Shown here: positions 8,560 to 17,771 of the stretch, one piece after another
How positions within the stretch are numbered: the first letter of the stretch is position 1
Layout of the letters: every line of letters begins with the position of its first letter
Source: Gammaproteobacteria bacterium UBA6724
GTDB lineage: Bacteria; Pseudomonadota; Gammaproteobacteria; Pseudomonadales; Azotimanducaceae
DNA: 49,429 nt
NCBI GenBank assembly: GCA_002454165.1
Contig: DKIG01000024.1
Span: 1-49,429, forward strand
Direction: 5' to 3'
Notes under the pieces: generated by a model
Database searches by the model: none
The model's input: the letters and a program-made list of their open reading frames with translations, nothing else
What the model was told of the DNA's origin: nothing
Translations under genes and position numbers: made by a program

Positions 8560-9894
8560 ATGCCGGAAATTTCCTGGAAAGAAACATTTTTCGTGTACAC
8601 CAATCCTAAGGTTATCGCTATGGCATTTTTGGGCTTTGCCGGTGGTCTGCCTTTTTTGCTGGTATTTTCGACCCTGACCGTCTGGCTGAGGGATACTGAG
8701 GTCACCCGAGGCACCATCGGTTTCTTTGCCTGGATTGGTATTACCTATTCCGTCAAGGTCTTGTGGGCACCGATTGTTGACAGTGTTGCAATCAAGGGCG
8801 TCACATCATGGCTAGGACAAAGGCGGAGTTGGATCCTGTGCGGACAACTTGGCATTGCTACTGGTCTTCTTGGCATGGCACTGGTTGGCACGGGCAACCT
8901 ACTGCTGTTAAGTCTCTGTGCGCTTCTGGTCGCCTTTTCCTCTGCAACCCAGGATGTGGCAATTGATGCCTTTCGGATTGAATCCGCAACTCCTGAATAT
9001 CAGGGGGCGATGTCCGCTTCCTATGTACTTGGATACCGGGTGGCTTTGCTTGTCGCCGGTGCCGGCGCACTCTATGCGGCGGAGTTTTTTTCCTGGCAGT
9101 TTGCCTATTGTTTAATGGCGTTGTTGATGCTGGTCGGCGTGATTACCGTGACCCTGGTTAAGGAGCCTGAAAGGCAGACCGCCGTTTTGTACGAGGTGCC
9201 GGGTGAGGTCCCGGCTCAGATATCAATGCCAACCAAGGTGCGGCACTGGTTCGTCGCCTCGGTCATGGGTCCATTTGTCGATTTTTTTGCCCGTAATGGC
9301 CGCCTGGCGCTGGTGATACTGCTCTTCATCTCGGTCTTTCGATTGAGTGATATTGCCATGGGCATCATGGCGAATCCTTTTTATCTTGATATGGGCTATA
9401 CCAAGACGGATATCGCGAATGTTGCCAAGTTGTTTGGTTTCTTTATGACGATTGCCGGCTCCTTTTTGTGTGGCATATTGGTTGTCAAGTGGGGAGTCAT
9501 GCGCCCCCTGTTGATTGGCGCCATCCTGGTGGCGGCGACTAATCTGCTGTTTTCTCTTCTGTCCACCCTGCCAGCGGAGCTTCGTTTTCTAGCGGTTGTG
9601 ATTTCGGCGGATAACATTGCTGGTGGTTTTGCAGCGACTGCCTTTATCGCCTACCTTTCAAGTTTGACGAATCGTGCCTACACCGCCACCCAGTACGCCT
9701 TGTTTAGCTCCCTGATGACCCTGCCAGGGAAATTTATTTCTGGATTCTCCGGGCTGGTGGTGGAGCATTATGATTACTTTGATTTCTTCATAGTCGCTGC
9801 TCTGATGGGTATTCCGGCGATCCTGTTGGTGCTGTTTCTGTCGCGGCAGGAGAGCCACAAGATTACACCTGCCATCCATACCGCCTCGGATTGA
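8560..9894 (+). CDS. ampG: AmpG-like major facilitator permease (muropeptide importer)
   Basis: AmpG carries GlcNAc-anhydroMurNAc peptides from periplasm to cytoplasm for peptidoglycan recycling. The protein has about 12 hydrophobic segments over 444 residues and family landmarks: FLGFAGGLPFLLVFSTLTVWLR in the first helix, GIGFFAW-like IGFFAWIGITYSVKVLWAPIVD, LGQRRSWI, the ATQDVAIDAFRIE motif, and SSLTNRAYTATQYALFSS in the C-terminal half. The start at ATG 8560 is preferred over the upstream ATGs at 8464 and 8542 because it follows an AGGG site (8548-8551) and starts directly before the first helix. The 3' end overlaps a convergent gene by 32 bp. AmpD, which acts next in the pathway, is also in the window. 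Confidence 0.88.
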   Translation: MPEISWKETFFVYTNPKVIAMAFLGFAGGLPFLLVFSTLTVWLRDTEVTRGTIGFFAWIGITYSVKVLWAPIVDSVAIKGVTSWLGQRRSWILCGQLGIATGLLGMALVGTGNLLLLSLCALLVAFSSATQDVAIDAFRIESATPEYQGAMSASYVLGYRVALLVAGAGALYAAEFFSWQFAYCLMALLMLVGVITVTLVKEPERQTAVLYEVPGEVPAQISMPTKVRHWFVASVMGPFVDFFARNGRLALVILLFISVFRLSDIAMGIMANPFYLDMGYTKTDIANVAKLFGFFMTIAGSFLCGILVVKWGVMRPLLIGAILVAATNLLFSLLSTLPAELRFLAVVISADNIAGGFAATAFIAYLSSLTNRAYTATQYALFSSLMTLPGKFISGFSGLVVEHYDYFDFFIVAALMGIPAILLVLFLSRQESHKITPAIHTASD

Positions 9895-10168
9895 TACGTC
9901 CCGAGACCGATACTATGCCTTCTGCCTGGAGTCGTACTTTTTGTTCGGCGCGGTTAGGGTTAGTGAGCTTGCCTTGACTGTTCACGACACGGTGCCAGGG
10001 CAGGGCGGTACCGACGGGTAGAGCCCGGAGGATTTTGCCTACCAGCCGGGCATGAGTCGGCATACCCGCCAGTCTGGCAATCTGACCATAGGTTGCAATC
10101 TTGCCGGGTGGGATTGCCTTGACGATTTGCCAAACACGTTCCTGAGCTGAGTTTTGTGTTTCCGTCAA
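9863..10168 (-). CDS. Alkyltransferase-like protein (ATL/YbaZ type) of the MGMT fold
   Basis: The 101-residue product is the C-terminal DNA-binding domain of O6-alkylguanine-DNA alkyltransferases: VWQIVKAIPPGKIATYGQIARLAG, the Arg-finger region ARLVGKILRALP, and an active-site motif that reads PWHRVV instead of PCHRV. The missing cysteine means it cannot accept alkyl groups; known ATL proteins with Trp at this position bind alkylated guanine and hand it to nucleotide excision repair. The start is TTG at 10168, preceded by GAGAGA; no in-frame ATG is available. It overlaps the 3' end of the ampG-like gene and diverges from groES. Confidence 0.93.
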   Translation of the reverse strand: MTETQNSAQERVWQIVKAIPPGKIATYGQIARLAGMPTHARLVGKILRALPVGTALPWHRVVNSQGKLTNPNRAEQKVRLQAEGIVSVSGRINPRRYGWQV

Positions 10169-10209
10169 ATGATATCTCTCAGATCGTTAAATTTTTTGAT
10201 TGTCTGCCC

Positions 10210-10237
10210 TTGACTATGCAAATTATGCCCTTATTAT
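10210..10237 (+). promoter_or_regulatory. Candidate groESL promoter (sigma-70, with overlapping weak sigma-32-like elements)
   Basis: TTGACT (10210-10215) and TATTAT (10232-10237) are separated by 16 bp, each one mismatch from the sigma-70 consensus. Shifted by one base, CTTGAC (10209-10214), 13 bp, CCCTTATT (10228-10235) resembles a heat-shock sigma-32 promoter, though its -10 match is only partial. No CIRCE inverted repeat is visible, so HrcA control is not indicated. The leader to groES is about 135 bp. Confidence 0.5.
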
Positions 10238-10378
10238 TCGTAATCCTCTATTGGAGAGGGCTGATTTCTCCAGGGTTGTCCGCGAACAGCGCATCTCTGA
10301 CAGGAATCGGTCGTGTTTTGTCACTCAGATCAGCAGAAAGTATCGGCCTTGTGGGTTGAAAATAATCAGGAGAATTGA

Positions 10379-10666
10379 ATGGGTATCCGTCCACTACAGG
10401 ATCGTGTGGTCGTGCGTCGCACGGAAGAAGAAACCAAATCGGCAGGCGGGATTGTCATTCCCGACTCCGCAGCAGAAAAGCCCTCCCAGGGCGAGGTTCT
10501 GGCAGTTGGTCCAGGCAAGAAGTTGGACAATGGAAGTGTTCAGCAGGTTGACCTTAAGGTCGGTGACAAGGTCTTGTTTGGTCAATATGCGGGTAGCACT
10601 GTCAAACTTGATGGTGAAGAATTGCTCATTATGAATGAGAGTGAGGTGTTCGGCGTCGTCGAATAG
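10379..10666 (+). CDS. groES: Co-chaperonin GroES
   Basis: GroES caps the GroEL folding chamber. The 95 residues begin with the family signature IRPLQDRVVVRR and contain the mobile loop TKSAGGIVIPDSAAEKPSQG and the C-terminal strand KLDGEELLIMNESEVFGVVE. AGGAGA at 10368-10373 gives a well-placed ribosome site for the ATG. groEL follows 81 bp downstream on the same strand, the usual operon. Confidence 0.98.
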   Translation: MGIRPLQDRVVVRRTEEETKSAGGIVIPDSAAEKPSQGEVLAVGPGKKLDNGSVQQVDLKVGDKVLFGQYAGSTVKLDGEELLIMNESEVFGVVE

Positions 10667-10747
10667 GCGAGCTGATGCAGTTGACCCAGTCTGGCATGAG
10701 CCAGGCAACTAAACAAAAACAAAAAATGACATAAAGGAATAATTGCT

Positions 10748-12388
10748 ATGGTAGCTAAAGATGTGAAATTTGGTGATTCAGCCCGGCGACGAATGCTTGC
10801 CGGTGTCAACCTCTTGGCAGACGCTGTGAAAATCACGCTTGGTCCCAAGGGTCGCAATGTGATTCTGGACAAATCCTTCGGTGCGCCCACTGTGACAAAA
10901 GACGGGGTGTCAGTCGCGAAGGAAATAGAACTCAAGGATAAATTTGAGAATATGGGTGCCCAGATGTTGAAGGAGGTTGCTTCACAGACCTCCGATGTTG
11001 CTGGTGACGGTACGACTACGGCAACTGTCCTTGCCCAGGCAATTTTGAACGAAGGCTTGAAGTCTGTTGCGGCGGGTGTGAATCCGATGGACATCAAGCG
11101 AGGTATTGACAAGGCAGTGGTGGTAGCCGTCCAGGAAATAGAAAAACTGGCACAGCCCTGTTCTGATTCCAAGGCGATAGCTCAGGTCGGTAGCGTATCG
11201 GCAAACAATGATACGCTGGTCGGTGACATCATTGCCGACGCCATGGACAAGGTCGGCAAGGAAGGCGTCATTACCGTGGAAGAGGGTAGTAGCCTTGAGA
11301 ATGAACTGGATGTGGTTGAAGGCATGCAGTTTGATCGCGGTTATTTGTCGCCTTACTTCATTAACAACCAGGACAGCATGAGTGCCGACCTGGAAGAGCC
11401 TTACATCCTGTTGTTTGACAAGAAGATCTCAAACATTCGGGATCTCCTGCCAGTACTTGAAGCAGTTGCCAAGTCCGGCAAGCCCTTGATGCTGATAGCA
11501 GAAGATGTTGAAGGTGAAGCGCTTGCCACGCTGGTGGTGAACAATATGCGAGGCATAGTGAAAGTCGCCGCCGCCAAAGCCCCCGGCTTTGGTGACCGCC
11601 GCAAGGAAATGCTACAAGACATCGCCGTATTGACCGGCGGCACTGTCATTTCCGAGGAAGTTGGCTTGTCACTTGAAGGTGCAACTCTTGAAGATCTTGG
11701 CCAGGCGAAGCGAATTAGTCTGACCAAGGAAAACACAACCATCATTGATGGTGCTGGCGAATCCAGTGATATTGAAGCCCGCGTTAACCAGATCCGCACG
11801 CAGATTGAAGAAACTTCATCGGATTATGACCGTGAGAAGTTGCAAGAGCGAGTGGCGAAACTGGCAGGCGGCGTGGCTGTTATCAAGGTGGGTGCGGCAA
11901 CGGAAGTTGAGATGAAGGAAAAGAAAGCGCGTGTTGAAGACGCTCTGCATTCAACTCGTGCCGCCGTTGAGGAAGGCATTGTTCCTGGTGGTGGTGTTGC
12001 GCTAATCCGTTCTCTTGCCAAGGTGAAAGAGACCAAGGGTGCCAATGAAGAGCAGAATGTGGGTATCAGTCTGCTTTGTCGCGCTATGGAAGCACCTCTC
12101 AGGCAGATAGTGGCAAACTCTGGTGCCGAGGCGTCAGTGGTGCTTGAGAAGGTGAAATCCATGTCTACCAATGAAGGCTACAACGCTGCCACTGATGAAT
12201 ACGGAGACATGATCGCCTTTGGTATTCCTGACCCAGCGAAGGTGGTACGAAGCGCATTGCAGGCCGCGGCTTCCGTAGCCGGGCTGATGATTACGACCGA
12301 GTGCATGGTGACGGAAGCCGAGGAAGATAAACCTGCTACTCCGATGCCTGATATGGGTGGTATGGGCGGCATGGGTGGCATGATGTAA
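10748..12388 (+). CDS. groEL: Chaperonin GroEL
   Basis: GroEL is the double-ring ATP-dependent folding chaperone of the cytoplasm. At 546 residues it matches the family; ATP-site motifs LGPKGRNV, the DGVSVAKEIEL segment and AGDGTTTATVLA are present, the apical domain is intact, and the C-terminus is the typical GGM-repeat tail (DMGGMGGMGGMM). AAGGAA at 10734-10739 precedes the ATG. A strong terminator follows at 12414, ending the groES-groEL operon. Confidence 0.99.
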   Translation: MVAKDVKFGDSARRRMLAGVNLLADAVKITLGPKGRNVILDKSFGAPTVTKDGVSVAKEIELKDKFENMGAQMLKEVASQTSDVAGDGTTTATVLAQAILNEGLKSVAAGVNPMDIKRGIDKAVVVAVQEIEKLAQPCSDSKAIAQVGSVSANNDTLVGDIIADAMDKVGKEGVITVEEGSSLENELDVVEGMQFDRGYLSPYFINNQDSMSADLEEPYILLFDKKISNIRDLLPVLEAVAKSGKPLMLIAEDVEGEALATLVVNNMRGIVKVAAAKAPGFGDRRKEMLQDIAVLTGGTVISEEVGLSLEGATLEDLGQAKRISLTKENTTIIDGAGESSDIEARVNQIRTQIEETSSDYDREKLQERVAKLAGGVAVIKVGAATEVEMKEKKARVEDALHSTRAAVEEGIVPGGGVALIRSLAKVKETKGANEEQNVGISLLCRAMEAPLRQIVANSGAEASVVLEKVKSMSTNEGYNAATDEYGDMIAFGIPDPAKVVRSALQAAASVAGLMITTECMVTEAEEDKPATPMPDMGGMGGMGGMM

Positions 12389-12413
12389 CCAGGTCGTTAA
12401 TGATGTGTTTTTT

Positions 12414-12447
12414 ATAAAAAAACCCCGTTTAAGCGGGGTTTTTTTTA
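12414..12447 (+). terminator. Rho-independent terminator of groESL
   Basis: AACCCCG and CGGGGTT form a perfect 7 bp stem around a 6-base loop (12421-12440), preceded by a run of A and followed by eight T. The A-tract lets it work in the other orientation as well. Confidence 0.92.
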
Positions 12448-12513
12448 TCTGTTCGGTGCTATGATGAACGGGCGGGTCACAAAAGCGGCTCATCAAATAG
12501 AGAGGTATTCATC

Positions 12514-13209
12514 ATGGACGAGATCACACTATTTACAAGTTACGGGCTGGATTATGTTATTCGATGGGGACACTACCTGGCAGGTGTCACCTGGATAGGT
12601 CTCTTGTACTATTTTAACTTTGTCCAGACTGAGTATTTTAAGGAAGCGGAAGCAGCTCACCGTTCCGGAGCGATCCAGACACTGGTGCCTCGCGCCCTCT
12701 GGTGGTTTCGGTGGGGGGCAATGTTCACCATCCTAACGGGTGTCGCCATGCTTGCTTATCGGCACACACAGCTCAGCTATGACATTGTTATCGGCTCAAC
12801 GCTCGGCATACTCATGTTCCTGAATGTCTGGCTTATCATTTGGCCCAATCAGAAAATTGTGATTGCCTCTGCAACCCAGGTTGCTCAGGGAGGTGAAGCA
12901 CTACCGGAAGCCGCGGCAGTAGCAGCAAAAGCAGGCCTGGCATCAAGAACCAATACCCTCTTCTCTGCGCCCATGCTGTTTTTGATGGGCTCATCGGCGC
13001 ACCTACCCAGCGGTTATCTCGGTAATATGACTGACGCTGGTGTGTTCGGCTTGGCTATCATCCTGTTGCTCATCCTGCTCCTTGAAGGGAATGCGATATT
13101 CGGCAAGCAGGGACCAATGGCGAGTGTCAAGGGTGTGGTCTCCTGCAGTATCGGATTAACGGTCATCCTGTACGGCATTATCATTTATAGCACTAGGCTT
13201 GTTGCCTAA
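12514..13209 (+). CDS. PuuD-like (DUF989) integral membrane protein lacking the cytochrome c domain
   Basis: The 231-residue protein has about six membrane segments and the PuuD landmarks GHYLAGVTWIGLLYYFNFVQ, PRALWWFRWGAMFTILTGVAML, NVWLIIWPNQKIVIASA and the loop with NTLFSAPMLFLMGSSAH. Some PuuD proteins, studied as urate hydroxylases, carry a C-terminal cytochrome c; this one ends after the membrane part and has no CxxCH. No other purine-degradation gene is visible here, so urate oxidation cannot be assumed. Conserved histidines (residue 18 and the SSAH His) could bind haem or metal. GAGAGG eight bases before the ATG supports the start. The gene stands between two terminators and is probably monocistronic. 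Confidence 0.8.
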   Translation: MDEITLFTSYGLDYVIRWGHYLAGVTWIGLLYYFNFVQTEYFKEAEAAHRSGAIQTLVPRALWWFRWGAMFTILTGVAMLAYRHTQLSYDIVIGSTLGILMFLNVWLIIWPNQKIVIASATQVAQGGEALPEAAAVAAKAGLASRTNTLFSAPMLFLMGSSAHLPSGYLGNMTDAGVFGLAIILLLILLLEGNAIFGKQGPMASVKGVVSCSIGLTVILYGIIIYSTRLVA

Positions 13210-13228
13210 TCAGAAATACGCCGCCCTT

Positions 13229-13269
13229 AGACAAGGCTCCTCTCAGGCGCCTTGTCTGCACACTTTTTT
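13229..13269 (+). terminator. Rho-independent terminator after the PuuD-like gene
   Basis: AGACAAGGC (13229-13237) pairs perfectly with GCCTTGTCT (13249-13257) around an 11-base loop, and six T follow after a short spacer (13264-13269). Confidence 0.75.
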
Positions 13270-13285
13270 GAATACTTTTTTGAAT
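13262..13285. repeat. Two 12 bp tandem repeats downstream of the terminator
   Basis: acttttttgaat occurs twice without a gap; the first copy supplies the T-run of the terminator, so the duplication doubles it. Confidence 0.9.
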
Positions 13286-13311
13286 GACAAACCCAGGTTA
13301 TTGACGATTTG

Positions 13312-14040
13312 ATGGACGCCCCACAAACCCCCTCAAATGGCGATCAAGAGGCTATTCCCACCATCAAGCCAGAACAGGACGAAGTTGCTTCTTTTCGGAG
13401 AAGTGACCGCTCCGAGACACCGAAGCAAAGCAACTTTAGAGCCTTGCTGGTGTTCGTCATTGTGTTGATGGCGATTGTGATGGGTATTGGTGGTTACACC
13501 CTGTATAAAGTTCAGAAGAAACTCGACCGCGCCAGTCTATTACTGACGCAGAGTCAGGAAAATATCGAACAAATTGACGCTCGGCTTGCCGCCACTGGCA
13601 CCGATGTCTCGACAACCTTGCAGGACATCAAAGACCAGGTTAGTAAGAATTTTACCGAGATAGACGGACTTTGGGGGATTGCACACCGCCAGAACAAACC
13701 AGATATTCAGAAAAATGCTCGTGCTCTGAGTAGTCTGGAGAAGAGTTTTGAAGAGCAATTGAAGACACTGGGCAGTTCAATTGAATCGCTCTCAAATCAA
13801 AATCAGACGATGCTAACCAGGTTGGCGGAACTGCAAGAAACGAATCAGAATGAAGAGTTGAGCACCGAGATTGCGCTGTTACGAGGCAAGATTCAGGATC
13901 AGGCAGTTGTCCAGGAAGCCTTAGCGCGCAACCTGAACAAGTTGAACCAGGAAATGGAGCAAACCCGAGAAGCAATAGAAGCAATTGATCAACATCGCCA
14001 GCAAGTTAACCAGAGACTCATCCGACTTGAGAATCAGTGA
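13312..14040 (+). CDS. Membrane-anchored coiled-coil protein of unknown function
   Basis: The 242-residue protein has a charged, proline-containing cytoplasmic head (residues 1-42), one membrane segment (about 43-65, ALLVFVIVLMAIVMGIGGYTLY), then a long Gln/Glu/Asn-rich heptad-like region to the C-terminus that should form coiled coil in the periplasm or, if the topology is reversed, the cytoplasm. There are no cysteines or recognisable enzymatic motifs. The ATG at 13312 is preferred to the adjacent TTG; the ribosome site is weak. It overlaps the convergent acyltransferase by 23 bp. I do not recognise the family; a structural or scaffolding role is only a guess. Confidence 0.75.
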   Translation: MDAPQTPSNGDQEAIPTIKPEQDEVASFRRSDRSETPKQSNFRALLVFVIVLMAIVMGIGGYTLYKVQKKLDRASLLLTQSQENIEQIDARLAATGTDVSTTLQDIKDQVSKNFTEIDGLWGIAHRQNKPDIQKNARALSSLEKSFEEQLKTLGSSIESLSNQNQTMLTRLAELQETNQNEELSTEIALLRGKIQDQAVVQEALARNLNKLNQEMEQTREAIEAIDQHRQQVNQRLIRLENQ

Positions 14041-14995
14041 CGGCAAGGTTCTGTGGTTTCGTTTTCCTGGTTGAAAGTTGCTGCAACGCCTGGTCTTTTT
14101 CCCACCAAATATCGTTTAGCCAATTTTGTATCTCTTGCTTCGCGACCGGGTCATGCTCGTATTCGGTAAATGACAGATGGGACGGAATCAAACATTGCTT
14201 CACAGCAACATCAATTTGCCCTACGGTGCCACACAGAAATCCGAACAGGGTCGGCATAGGCTTTGTGTAGTGAATGGTGACATCTATCAGTGAATCAATC
14301 TGCTTGTCCAATGCACCGATAACCAGTGCCGCGCCTCCTACCTTGGGTTTAAGCAGCCGTTGGTATTTTGCTCCCTGCGCCTGATGTTTATCTATTGTAA
14401 AGCGAGTGCCCTCAGGGAAACTCAACACACTGATTGGCGTTAGTTGAAACCGCTTGCAAGCGCGGCGGGTAGTCGCCAGATCCACCGATTGCCATTCGGG
14501 ATGCTTGGCGAGGAGTGCTTTTGAATAGCGCTTCATCACCGGGAAATCCAACGCCCACCAGGCAAAGCCAAGCATAGGTACATACATCAGTGATTGCTTG
14601 ACGAAGAACTTCAGCATTGGTATTCGGTGATTAAACACATATTGCAAGATCAGTATGTCAACCCCGGATTGGTGATTACAAAAGACGAGATACCACTTGT
14701 CGCATGATAGTCTGGATGCTTCATCTAGCCCGGATATGTTCAATGCCAGCACACCGGACAGGTCAAGAAAAAAGTTGTTACATCCGATCCAGCATTCAGC
14801 GATGCTCATGGCACCTTTGGTACACCAGATTTTGATCCGGGCAGGCACGGCCAACCTGATACACGCAAACAGATAAAGGGGAATGCACCAGAAGACGGTG
14901 CTGATGCAAATCAGCAGGAGTAGCGTTGACCCGCGTAGCAGAGCGAGCAAACGATAACCATTAAAACCAGTATATGAACGGCGACCATCCTTCAT
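14018..14995 (-). CDS. PlsC/YihG-type 1-acylglycerol-3-phosphate acyltransferase
   Basis: Members acylate lysophosphatidate at the inner membrane. The product (325 residues) has one or two N-terminal membrane segments (LLALLRGSTLLLLICISTVFW), the catalytic NHQSGVD (HX4D) motif, and the substrate-binding FPEGTRFT motif. Length and the KWYLVFCNHQSGVDILILQ context fit the YihG-like subgroup rather than the shorter housekeeping PlsC. The ATG at 14995 is chosen because GGAG lies six bases before it. It is 33 bp downstream of the type III restriction gene on the same strand, which may be read-through rather than a functional link. Confidence 0.88.
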   Translation of the reverse strand: MKDGRRSYTGFNGYRLLALLRGSTLLLLICISTVFWCIPLYLFACIRLAVPARIKIWCTKGAMSIAECWIGCNNFFLDLSGVLALNISGLDEASRLSCDKWYLVFCNHQSGVDILILQYVFNHRIPMLKFFVKQSLMYVPMLGFAWWALDFPVMKRYSKALLAKHPEWQSVDLATTRRACKRFQLTPISVLSFPEGTRFTIDKHQAQGAKYQRLLKPKVGGAALVIGALDKQIDSLIDVTIHYTKPMPTLFGFLCGTVGQIDVAVKQCLIPSHLSFTEYEHDPVAKQEIQNWLNDIWWEKDQALQQLSTRKTKPQNLAVTDSQVG

Positions 14996-15028
14996 CCGGC
15001 ACTCCAACCCGATCCTATTCCCGCGCGA

Positions 15029-17767
15029 CTACAAATCCCGTAAAACATTCTTTCCCGCCGCTGTCTCCTTGAAAATTCCAGCCACTTTATTTCTAAGTTG
15101 TTTCTCTATGCTTGGTTTACCTTTCCTTATTGACACCATTAAAAAGAAATTTCTACCGTTGGATTGCCTTTCCCATAGCGCACCAATTTTTCTGTCTAAT
15201 TTGCTACCTACCCAACGATCAGATCCCTTGTATTCCACCACCAGTATTTTGCCGTTGCTCAGTTCGGCGACAAAATCAGGATAAAAAGAATCATTCCAGG
15301 ATCTGGGCAAGGAAAAGGAATTCGGTTTGCGTGGCATATTACGCACCCAGTGTCGTACTTCCTTCATTCCGTCCAGGACTATAGCGCAGCCGTCTTCTTC
15401 GTCACTATCCATTTTCCCAATCACATCGTAATAATGTTTTTTGAACAAGTGGTTTCCCGCATAAGGATGCTCGCCGGGATGATAAGTGTGGGGCGCAAAA
15501 CTAAATTCAATGTCGCAACGCAAATCCGAATTATCAAACAACATTCGTTGCCTCGTTTTTTCCATCACCCTTTCGGCATGTTCGTTCAACCACTGTTTCA
15601 AAGTAGTGGCAAGGATGTATTTAGCGCGTACCAGTTGTACCAGCGTTATTTTCTTTTCCGTTAATGTTTGAATATTTTTACTGACAAACTCTTTCAGTGT
15701 TTCCGGGAAGTAGCGGCCGTCCGATGCGCGGATTTCTTTTTCCAGCCATGCACTAAGAAGATTTTCATCCATTACGGAATCCTTGTCAGACAAGAGTGGA
15801 ATTTGGTAGTCATCGGCTTTTTTGTGTATCACTTTGCCGTCCTGAAGTTGAATTTCAAAGGTTTCCGCATCCTCTTTGATGGAAAAATTCTTTATCAAAT
15901 AATCATCACCCAAATCGTTCCATTCCGCCGCTTCATGTAGCGCGCCGGCAGTAGCGACCACATACTCTTCAGATCCAGGCAGGATGAAAGCCAGTTGCGT
16001 CAGTGACGCAAACTCCACGCCATTTTCAGCGGGAGATTGCCGCGCGGTCAATTCCTTGTTCACCCGCATTATATTTATTTTTTCTGTTTCTCTAGCATCC
16101 TCCGACACCACATTGACAATGGCTTTTTGTGCCGCCGATGAAATGGGTTTTGTGATAACAATGTTCACCCTGCCGCCATCTTTCTCTGTTCCTGTTTCTG
16201 GTGGAATAATTTTAATAGAATTTTCCGCCGCTTCACGCTCCGCTTCTGGCAAGGCGGAAAAATCAGGCATGGACTCAAGTTGAAAAATGGGATGCTTCTC
16301 CCGTATTCCCGGTTCTTCGGTAATATCCAACAAATTTGTTTGCATCGCCCAACGAATTTCTTCTTCCTCAAACCCTAGCCCAGTTGCCATTTTCTCCCTC
16401 AGGCTTTTTACAGCGTCAATGAAACTATCCGCCGTAACATGGGCATAAGCGCAATTCAGCGCTGCATCTTTTCGCCGTTTGGCAAAAGGCATTCGCAACA
16501 CTCGTCCTAACAGCTGCTCTACCGCGGTTGCGCTGTGCATGTTATCCACCGGGCATAGCACATAAGCGAAAGGGCAATCCCAGCCTTCGCGCAACGCTTC
16601 AACTGTAATGATGTGTTCAATACAGCAATCTGACGCCAGCAGGTCCATGCTGCCGAGTTCTTTTGTGTCGCCCGTGGCGATGGCGATGGCTTTATCAATC
16701 ACGCCCTCAACTTCAATTAAATGCCGCTTCAACCGCTCAACCGGAACCTTGGCATTTTTATGTTGTGCCTTGTAAAGCACAATCGGACGCACTGGGTCTT
16801 TGCTGTCCTTTGCCAATCGTGCCAATCGCTTGCGCTCATTCACCGCGCCATTGACTGCCTTTTCCCAATCGGTGTGTCCGGTAACGCGAACTGGCAATTT
16901 GATCATCTCCTCCTCTCGCAGTTCTTCCGCGCTGACACTGACCAATACATTATGCAACGGCTTTCCGTCTGGCTTCTCGCGCGGTGTGGCAGTCCATTCA
17001 ATCACGCATGCGGGGTTAATGCGTTGTAAAACCGTTTTTGACAAGTTCGAAACAAAGCCGTGCGCCTCGTCCAGAATCACTGCCGGTCGCAACAGAAACA
17101 ACAAATTAGCGAAGGACAATATGGTTTGTCCTTGTTCGTCGCGTTCTAGTTGCGGCGGTGGCTCAGGCGGTAGAAATTTTGTGAAATGTGGCTCAAGCGC
17201 CTCTTGGGTGGCGTAAATTTTTCGCGTGGCTTTGCTCATCTTGCGGTGCGGTGTTTTGGCGGTTTCGCTGACCCGAAACATCTGCGCAGTGGACACGATG
17301 ACGCATGCATGGTCGGTGAAATCCTGCGGGCGCAGATTGGCAAAATCCGCAATATCACAAACCTGCGTCATCATCCCGAAAGATTCATTGAGCGCATTCC
17401 GGCAGGGATGCTCAGGGTCATTCAGCATCTTCACGGTCTGGCGGCGGATTGCGTCCGATGGAACGAACCAAAGGACTGTCGGCGTATCCGTTTCCATAAA
17501 GGCAGCGGTGTGTTGCAAAGACAGTGCTGCAAGATAGGTTTTGCCGCCGCCGGTGGGGACCCGCAGGCAAACATGCGGGCAACCCGCCAACTCTGCAATT
17601 TCCCGGTATTCAGATGCTGCGTAAGGATTTTCTGGACGGTTGTTTTCATCTTTGCGATGTGCAATTTTTTCGTAAGCCATCGCCGGACTGGAGAGACGAC
17701 ATTCGCGCAGAAAATCATTCAGGCTAACAAGCACGCGCCGCTGGTAATTTTTCAGGGTAAAACTCAT
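15029..17767 (-). CDS. res: Type III restriction enzyme Res subunit (SF2 helicase/nuclease)
   Basis: Res is the ATP-dependent translocating and cleaving subunit of type III restriction-modification and works only in complex with Mod. The 912-residue protein has Walker A PTGGGKT (residues about 71-77), the DEAH box in VILDEAHGF, TATPREK (motif III), the LREGWDCPFA and QLLGRVLRMP late helicase motifs, and a C-terminal PD-(D/E)xK nuclease (D831, E845-x-K847 in VVEYKGSD). The ATG at 17767 begins four bases after the mod stop codon and gives a protein starting MSFTLKNYQ; a longer in-frame start at 17860 would lie inside mod. No frameshift or premature stop is seen, so it looks intact. Confidence 0.95.
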   Translation of the reverse strand: MSFTLKNYQRRVLVSLNDFLRECRLSSPAMAYEKIAHRKDENNRPENPYAASEYREIAELAGCPHVCLRVPTGGGKTYLAALSLQHTAAFMETDTPTVLWFVPSDAIRRQTVKMLNDPEHPCRNALNESFGMMTQVCDIADFANLRPQDFTDHACVIVSTAQMFRVSETAKTPHRKMSKATRKIYATQEALEPHFTKFLPPEPPPQLERDEQGQTILSFANLLFLLRPAVILDEAHGFVSNLSKTVLQRINPACVIEWTATPREKPDGKPLHNVLVSVSAEELREEEMIKLPVRVTGHTDWEKAVNGAVNERKRLARLAKDSKDPVRPIVLYKAQHKNAKVPVERLKRHLIEVEGVIDKAIAIATGDTKELGSMDLLASDCCIEHIITVEALREGWDCPFAYVLCPVDNMHSATAVEQLLGRVLRMPFAKRRKDAALNCAYAHVTADSFIDAVKSLREKMATGLGFEEEEIRWAMQTNLLDITEEPGIREKHPIFQLESMPDFSALPEAEREAAENSIKIIPPETGTEKDGGRVNIVITKPISSAAQKAIVNVVSEDARETEKINIMRVNKELTARQSPAENGVEFASLTQLAFILPGSEEYVVATAGALHEAAEWNDLGDDYLIKNFSIKEDAETFEIQLQDGKVIHKKADDYQIPLLSDKDSVMDENLLSAWLEKEIRASDGRYFPETLKEFVSKNIQTLTEKKITLVQLVRAKYILATTLKQWLNEHAERVMEKTRQRMLFDNSDLRCDIEFSFAPHTYHPGEHPYAGNHLFKKHYYDVIGKMDSDEEDGCAIVLDGMKEVRHWVRNMPRKPNSFSLPRSWNDSFYPDFVAELSNGKILVVEYKGSDRWVGSKLDRKIGALWERQSNGRNFFLMVSIRKGKPSIEKQLRNKVAGIFKETAAGKNVLRDL

Positions 17768-17771
17768 GTGC

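Noticed and set aside
10169..10378. CIRCE operator before groES
   Set aside because: The consensus inverted repeat TTAGCACTC/GAGTGCTAA is absent in the whole interval.
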